Shown one piece after another: positions 6,563-9,647 of a stretch of DNA of 9,647 nucleotides. The position numbers and the translations under genes are program-made. The stretch is from a bacterium (GTDB lineage: Bacteria; SZUA-79; Acidulodesulfobacterales; Acidulodesulfobacteraceae). Positions within the stretch are counted from its first letter, which is position 1, and the number at the start of each line of letters is the position of its first letter. The stretch is from assembly GCA_021794255.1 (NCBI GenBank), contig JAJYRF010000002.1:1-9647 (forward strand). Direction: 5' to 3'. The notes under the pieces were generated by a model. It worked only from the letters and a program-made list of their open reading frames with translations. It had not been told where the DNA came from and searched no databases.

Positions 6563-7522
6563 TTAGCGGGGTTTTTCGTCCGATTCCTTTATAAGCAATA
6601 TAAATTCTTTCAAAAATGCATTATTATACAGTTCTTTGTTTAACGCCATATTATTTAATGCATCTTTTTTTTCTAATTTAATTCTATGCGGCAAATTTCT
6701 TGATAGAGAATCAAATTTATTAACAATTATAATTATCTTGCCGAAAGTAGAAATATTTTCTTCCATTTTGCCGTACGGGTACCCTGTTCCATTTGAAGCT
6801 TCATGGTGTTCAATAACGGCATTTATTATATTATTATTGTCAACTTCATTTTCTATTAAAATTTCTTTTGAATAAATAGGATGTTTTTTTATTTCATTTA
6901 ACTCTTCTTTAGTCAAATCGTTTTTTTGCAATAATTGTTTTGGGATTTTTAGTTTTCCTATATCATGGGTTAATCCTGCCAATCCTATTTCGTAAAGAGA
7001 TAATTTATTTATAAATCCTAATCTGCCGGCAAGCGCCATAGCGTAAATACTGACATTTATTCCATGTCCGACTTCACTTGCATCATATTTTTTAGACAGA
7101 TTAATAATATTAATAAAAGCAAGGTCGCTTACAAGAAGATATTCGATGATAGTTTCAATAACTTGTTTTAATTGTTCTTTTGTATCCTTAATATTACCTG
7201 TAGTTATAATATATTGGGCGTATATTTTTGAATAATTATAAATACTGACTGTTTTATCCTCAGAACTTATATCACTAGCCGATACAATACTATTCAAATG
7301 ATTAATTATATCTTCATCGTATTTTTTCTTGTCTTCCTGCTTTATATAAAGTTCATTGACTCCGTTATTTTTCAGCCTTAAAACATCACTCTGTGAAAAT
7401 ATCAAAGCTTTCGATCTGTAAAGAACATATTTATCATACGTTTTAATATATAGCGGATAATCTGAGTTTTTCCCGAAAATTAAACTTGCTATTAATATAG
7501 GTAAATAATTTTCTTTTTGCAT
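6563..7522 (-). CDS. HD-GYP domain protein with altered metal site
   Basis: This 319-residue protein has an N-terminal part (about 1-125) that resembles the short domain often preceding HD-GYP modules. Its C-terminal HD-GYP domain (about 130-315) belongs to a family of cyclic-di-GMP phosphodiesterases. Seen are H153, the HD pair H186-D187 in THDIGKLKIP, H214 in KHP, HH at 239-240, and GYP at 247-249. The usual (V/A)DxxDAL segment reads IVNKFDSLS (266-274), so the expected metal-ligand Asp is Asn at 268, and the conserved RPYR that normally follows is NLPHR (276-280). The enzyme may therefore have altered or lost activity, or act as a binding protein. No transmembrane or receiver domain is evident. 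No Shine-Dalgarno precedes the ATG; a TATAAT lies only 7 nt upstream. The gene converges on the BI-1 gene across a 202-bp gap. Confidence 0.88.
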   Translation of the reverse strand: MQKENYLPILIASLIFGKNSDYPLYIKTYDKYVLYRSKALIFSQSDVLRLKNNGVNELYIKQEDKKKYDEDIINHLNSIVSASDISSEDKTVSIYNYSKIYAQYIITTGNIKDTKEQLKQVIETIIEYLLVSDLAFINIINLSKKYDASEVGHGINVSIYAMALAGRLGFINKLSLYEIGLAGLTHDIGKLKIPKQLLQKNDLTKEELNEIKKHPIYSKEILIENEVDNNNIINAVIEHHEASNGTGYPYGKMEENISTFGKIIIIVNKFDSLSRNLPHRIKLEKKDALNNMALNKELYNNAFLKEFILLIKESDEKPR

Positions 7523-7529
7523 TTAGTTT

Positions 7530-7535
7530 ATTATA
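7530..7535 (-). promoter_or_regulatory. Candidate -10 element placing the start at the ATG (leaderless)
   Basis: On the minus strand TATAAT is followed by seven bases and then the ATG of the HD-GYP gene, the spacing that puts transcription start at the start codon. No convincing -35 is visible, and such hexamers are common in DNA this AT-rich. Confidence 0.3.
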
Positions 7536-7767
7536 CAGTATAAATATATAAATAAAACTTAAATAGTGAAATTTATTTATTGTTTTTATTTTAGTCTAAT
7601 TAATATTTTTATTTTTCGCCATAAATAAAATATAAAAATATAACTCTGAAGATATAAATATAATATTAAATTAAAACAGCATTTAACCACATATCATTTA
7701 TTTATCTATTATCTATACTATTATTTTTTTGTGGGCATAATATAATATTATATAATATTATATTATA

Positions 7768-8436
7768 TTATATTAAAATAGCATTTAACCCTTTTTCCTT
7801 CACTGTTTCAACGAAATCCTGTGCATCGGCATCTGAACCTACAATGGCTCCATAATGCATAGGAATAGCAACTTTTGCGTTAATTGTAACTGCAACGTCT
7901 GAAGCCTCTTTTGAGGTCATGACATAAGTACCGCTTACAGGAATAAGCAAAATATCAATATTTTCTTCTTTTAAATTTTCCATTTCGGGAATATTGTCAG
8001 AATCGCCGGTATGATAAATCTTTACGCCGTCAATAGTTACTATAAATCCTAATTTTTTATCTTCTTTAGGGTGATATACAATTCCGCGTTCTCTAAATTT
8101 ATTAATATTGTATGCAGGAACTCCTTCTATATGAATTCCGTTATAATCAATTGAATCGCCAGGTTTAATTGTTACAACTTTATTTGGAAGTTGATGTCCT
8201 AATTCTTTTTTAGTCATCTCATTCATAAATAAAACAGTCGATTCTTTAATTATTTTTCTAATATCGTCTATAGAAAAATGGTCAAAATGTTCATGAGTTA
8301 TAAAAATATAATCTGCCTTTGGAAATTCTTCAGATTCTATTTTAAAAGGATCTAAATACAAATTAATTTTACCGTTTGAAACCAAGAAACAGTCGTGGGC
8401 AATTCTTTGTAAAGCTATACCTTTATAATTAAACAT
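7768..8436 (-). CDS. UPF0173-type metal-dependent hydrolase (metallo-beta-lactamase fold)
   Basis: This 222-residue soluble protein has a metallo-beta-lactamase fold of the UPF0173/UlaG-like group. Metal-binding residues are THEHFDH (47-53, ligands H48, H50, D52, H53), D145 in HTGDSD (142-147) and H194 in PMHYG (192-196). The length matches the family, which is usually about 225 residues. The group is annotated as metal-dependent hydrolases, mostly with unknown substrate, and UlaG itself is an ascorbate-6-phosphate lactonase; no substrate can be assigned here. I chose the ATG at 8436. The ATG five codons earlier (8451) is fused to the GGAGGT Shine-Dalgarno and would leave no ribosome site of its own. 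The stop codon lies in an AT microsatellite (about 7738-7776), with no clear terminator. Confidence 0.92.
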   Translation of the reverse strand: MFNYKGIALQRIAHDCFLVSNGKINLYLDPFKIESEEFPKADYIFITHEHFDHFSIDDIRKIIKESTVLFMNEMTKKELGHQLPNKVVTIKPGDSIDYNGIHIEGVPAYNINKFRERGIVYHPKEDKKLGFIVTIDGVKIYHTGDSDNIPEMENLKEENIDILLIPVSGTYVMTSKEASDVAVTINAKVAIPMHYGAIVGSDADAQDFVETVKEKGLNAILI

Positions 8437-8442
8437 GATAAC

Positions 8443-8449
8443 AACCTCC
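8443..8449 (-). promoter_or_regulatory. Shine-Dalgarno deciding the UPF0173 start
   Basis: GGAGGTT on the minus strand lies 6 nt before the ATG at 8436. It overlaps the upstream ATG at 8449-8451, which rules out that earlier codon as the main start. Confidence 0.85.
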
Positions 8450-8466
8450 ATGAAAATAACTATTAG

Positions 8467-8501
8467 TTATATTAGTAAATTATATTAGCAAAGTTATATT
8501 A
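8467..8501. repeat. Three TTATATTA repeats in the UPF0173 upstream region
   Basis: TTATATTA occurs at 8467-8474, 8480-8487 and 8494-8501, spaced 13 and 14 bp apart, just upstream of the minus-strand UPF0173 gene. Regular spacing might reflect a binding site, but base composition alone could produce it. Confidence 0.3.
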
Positions 8502-8562
8502 TAGTATATCTTAAAAAAATATTATATATAATTTATTAATATAGCAAACATAATTAAAGAAG

Positions 8563-8592
8563 GTATAAGCCATATTATGCAACCCTATAATG
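8563..8592 (+). repeat. 30-bp direct repeat, copy A
   Basis: This copy matches copy B (8628-8657) at 28 of 30 positions. It can fold as two abutting hairpins: GTAT (8563-8566) with ATAT (8572-8575) around loop AAGCC, and TATG (8576-8579) with TATA (8586-8589) around loop CAACCC. Both closing pairs are G-T here. The repeat is relatively richer in GC than the surrounding intergenic DNA. Confidence 0.85.
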
Positions 8593-8627
8593 GATAAAAC
8601 AGCAGTAATAGTACGTGGCAGCACGGC

Positions 8628-8657
8628 GTATAAGCCATACTATGCAACCCCATAATG
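8628..8657 (+). repeat. 30-bp direct repeat, copy B
   Basis: This copy begins 65 bp after copy A, leaving a 35-bp spacer. The two differences from copy A are both T to C and turn the two G-T closing pairs into G-C pairs: GTAT (8628-8631) with ATAC (8637-8640), and TATG (8641-8644) with CATA (8651-8654). The loops AAGCC and CAACCC are unchanged. Confidence 0.85.
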
Positions 8658-8876
8658 CCCGATGCTTTTTTAATAGCGAACATGAGTAAATTATTTCACA
8701 TCTTTAAATAAATATGTTATGCTAATAAAATATAAAATTAATTATAATATTTGTATGACATTATAATTATTAATAATTAATAAATTTTTTATTTTAAATT
8801 AAAGCTAAAGAAAAAAAATTTATTTAAACATTAATAATATAATTAATTTAATTCAATATTCAAAGGAGTAAAAATC

Positions 8877-9647
8877 ATGAAACAAATAAATAACATGATT
8901 TTAACCGTATTTAAGATTTTATTACAAATTTTAACATTAAGCGGCGAGAGTTTATCTAAAAGTAAAAAATTAATTATCTTCTTTGCCGTTATTATGTTGT
9001 TTGTATTTAATCTGAGTGGATTTGTTGCATATTCAATTCCTAATGCTTATTCCTCAGGTTTTATAAGCGTTTCAACCCCTAATTTTGCTTTTTCTTTAGG
9101 AGACGGGGTTAATACATATTATTATCCTCCTTTTCAAACTTATATTTATGGATATAACGGATATTATTACAGATGGTATAATAACAACTGGATTTATGCC
9201 AGCGCATACTCAGGACCATGGTTTTCGTTACCTCCTACAATAGCTCTTCCTGCTCCCTTGCTTTACGGTCCTCCCCTTCCTATTATTACTTACAGACCAT
9301 ATTTTATATGGTGGAGAAACAACATCGGTCCATGGTATAGAACGAATCATCCTGGCTGGTGGGTAAGACACCATGCTTATTTAAGGCATTATAATTTATG
9401 GCGTTCGCATGTAGGTCGATTTTATGCAAACCATCCTTTTTATAGACCTAAAATGAGAAAAATTTTTAGAAGAAATGTTATACGAAATCACAATAGGGCT
9501 ATTCAGCAAAGAAGAAGAATTATTAGACAAAATCACAATAGAATATTAAGAAGAAATGCTATACGAAATCACAATAGGGCTATTCAGCAAAGAAGAAGAA
9601 TTATTAGACAAAATCACAATAGAATATTAAGAAGAAATGTTATACGA
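8877..9647 (+). CDS. Exported Tyr/Trp/Pro-rich protein with Arg/His-rich tandem repeats, 3' truncated by window
   Basis: The reading frame runs open for 257 codons to the window edge, so the C-terminus is missing. AAAGGAG at 8862-8868 lies 8 nt before the ATG and supports the start. A lysine-containing N-terminal region is followed by a hydrophobic segment (about 31-51) that looks like a signal peptide or anchor with a long n-region; cleavage near VA-YS (50-53) is plausible. Residues 80-120 are rich in Tyr, Asn and Trp, with YYYRWYNNNWIY and GPWFSLPP, resembling small exported proteins that carry Y-x-W and GPW-type motifs. Residues 139-190 are rich in Trp, His, Tyr and Arg. From residue 198 a 27-residue repeat begins. 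The mature protein would be strongly basic and lie outside the inner membrane. I do not recognise a characterised family, and its function is unknown. Confidence 0.85.
   Translation, partial: MKQINNMILTVFKILLQILTLSGESLSKSKKLIIFFAVIMLFVFNLSGFVAYSIPNAYSSGFISVSTPNFAFSLGDGVNTYYYPPFQTYIYGYNGYYYRWYNNNWIYASAYSGPWFSLPPTIALPAPLLYGPPLPIITYRPYFIWWRNNIGPWYRTNHPGWWVRHHAYLRHYNLWRSHVGRFYANHPFYRPKMRKIFRRNVIRNHNRAIQQRRRIIRQNHNRILRRNAIRNHNRAIQQRRRIIRQNHNRILRRNVIR
9468..9647 (+). repeat. 81-bp in-frame tandem repeat (minisatellite), continues past window
   Basis: Copies lie at 9468-9548 and 9549-9629, and a third begins at 9630 and runs off the window. The first two differ at a single base (T at 9478, C at 9559), changing Val to Ala; the third again has T. 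Each 27-residue unit splits into two related halves, both of the form RR(N/R)-x-IR-NHNR. The near identity implies recent duplication or ongoing homogenisation. Confidence 0.95.

Larger units (their letters stand above)
8563..8671 (+). ncRNA. Candidate structured RNA with terminator-like end
   Basis: The two repeats and their spacer may form one structured RNA. Around copy B an outer stem can pair GCA (8621-8623) with TGC (8663-8665) and GGC (8625-8627) with GCC (8657-8659), followed at once by six T (8666-8671), like an intrinsic terminator. A competing hairpin CGTG-GCAG-CACG (8614-8625) uses the same left arm. The region lies between divergently transcribed genes. No promoter stands out. 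All stems are short, so this is a hypothesis. The remaining gene-free DNA from 8672 to 8861 is AT-rich and shows no clear gene. Confidence 0.25.

Noticed and set aside
6636..6875. Plus-strand reading frame of 79 codons
   Set aside because: It is antisense to the conserved HD-GYP domain, including its HH and GYP motifs, and shows no independent support.
7738..7776. TATTA/TATAA repeat as a terminator or regulatory hairpin
   Set aside because: It is a low-complexity AT microsatellite overlapping the UPF0173 stop codon, with no GC stem; self-complementarity is expected from the composition.
8563..8657. Minimal CRISPR array (30-bp repeats, 35-bp spacer)
   Set aside because: The sizes fit, but there are only two repeats, they differ at two positions, no cas gene is in the window, and the double-hairpin fold or coding-relic reading explains them at least as well. 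A matching array elsewhere in the genome would revive it.

Overview
This window is a very AT-rich stretch of bacterial chromosome, with long runs of A and T between genes. It carries mostly housekeeping and envelope genes. secG, a fused sugar-nucleotide enzyme, an HD-GYP protein and the arrangement secG followed by tRNA-Leu(GAG) point to a Gram-negative bacterium. A low-GC deltaproteobacterial or Desulfobacterota-type lineage is my best guess, but that is inference only. No CRISPR-Cas, toxin-antitoxin or phage module is present.

Layout. Bases 1 to about 127 are much richer in GC than the rest and look like the right end of an IS200/IS605-type (TnpB-bearing) element whose body lies left of the window. 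From 160 to 2685 on the minus strand lies a three-part protein: nucleotidyltransferase, left-handed beta-helix and phosphomannomutase-like domain. A 324-bp gene-free AT tract follows. On the plus strand then come a PAP2-family phosphatase (3010-3600), secG (3746-4168), tRNA-Leu(GAG) (4388-4473), a perfect 30-bp palindrome (4582-4611), a YgjP/DUF45-type zinc metallopeptidase (4632-5594) and a Bax inhibitor-1 family membrane protein (5656-6360). Facing them on the minus strand are an HD-GYP domain protein (6563-7522) and a UPF0173-type metallo-beta-lactamase-fold hydrolase (7768-8436). A 440-bp gene-free region holds two 30-bp direct repeats that can fold as paired hairpins. The window ends inside a plus-strand gene (8877 onward) for an exported Tyr/Trp/Pro-rich protein whose C-terminal part is an 81-bp tandem repeat coding Arg/His/Asn-rich sequence.

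Function. The genes do not form one obvious pathway. They cover envelope polysaccharide precursors (fused nucleotidyltransferase), undecaprenyl-phosphate or lipid phosphate turnover (PAP2), protein export (SecG), membrane homeostasis (BI-1), cyclic-di-GMP-type signalling (HD-GYP, with changed residues) and an exported repeat protein. Two start codons need correcting: the BI-1 and UPF0173 genes each have a Shine-Dalgarno sequence lying over the more upstream candidate start, so the downstream ATG is the real one.

Most worth a second look are the hairpin repeat pair at 8563-8657, the near-identical 81-bp minisatellite at the right edge, the phosphomannomutase domain with changed catalytic loops, the 30-bp palindrome before the metallopeptidase, and the split between genes with strong Shine-Dalgarno sequences and genes with none.
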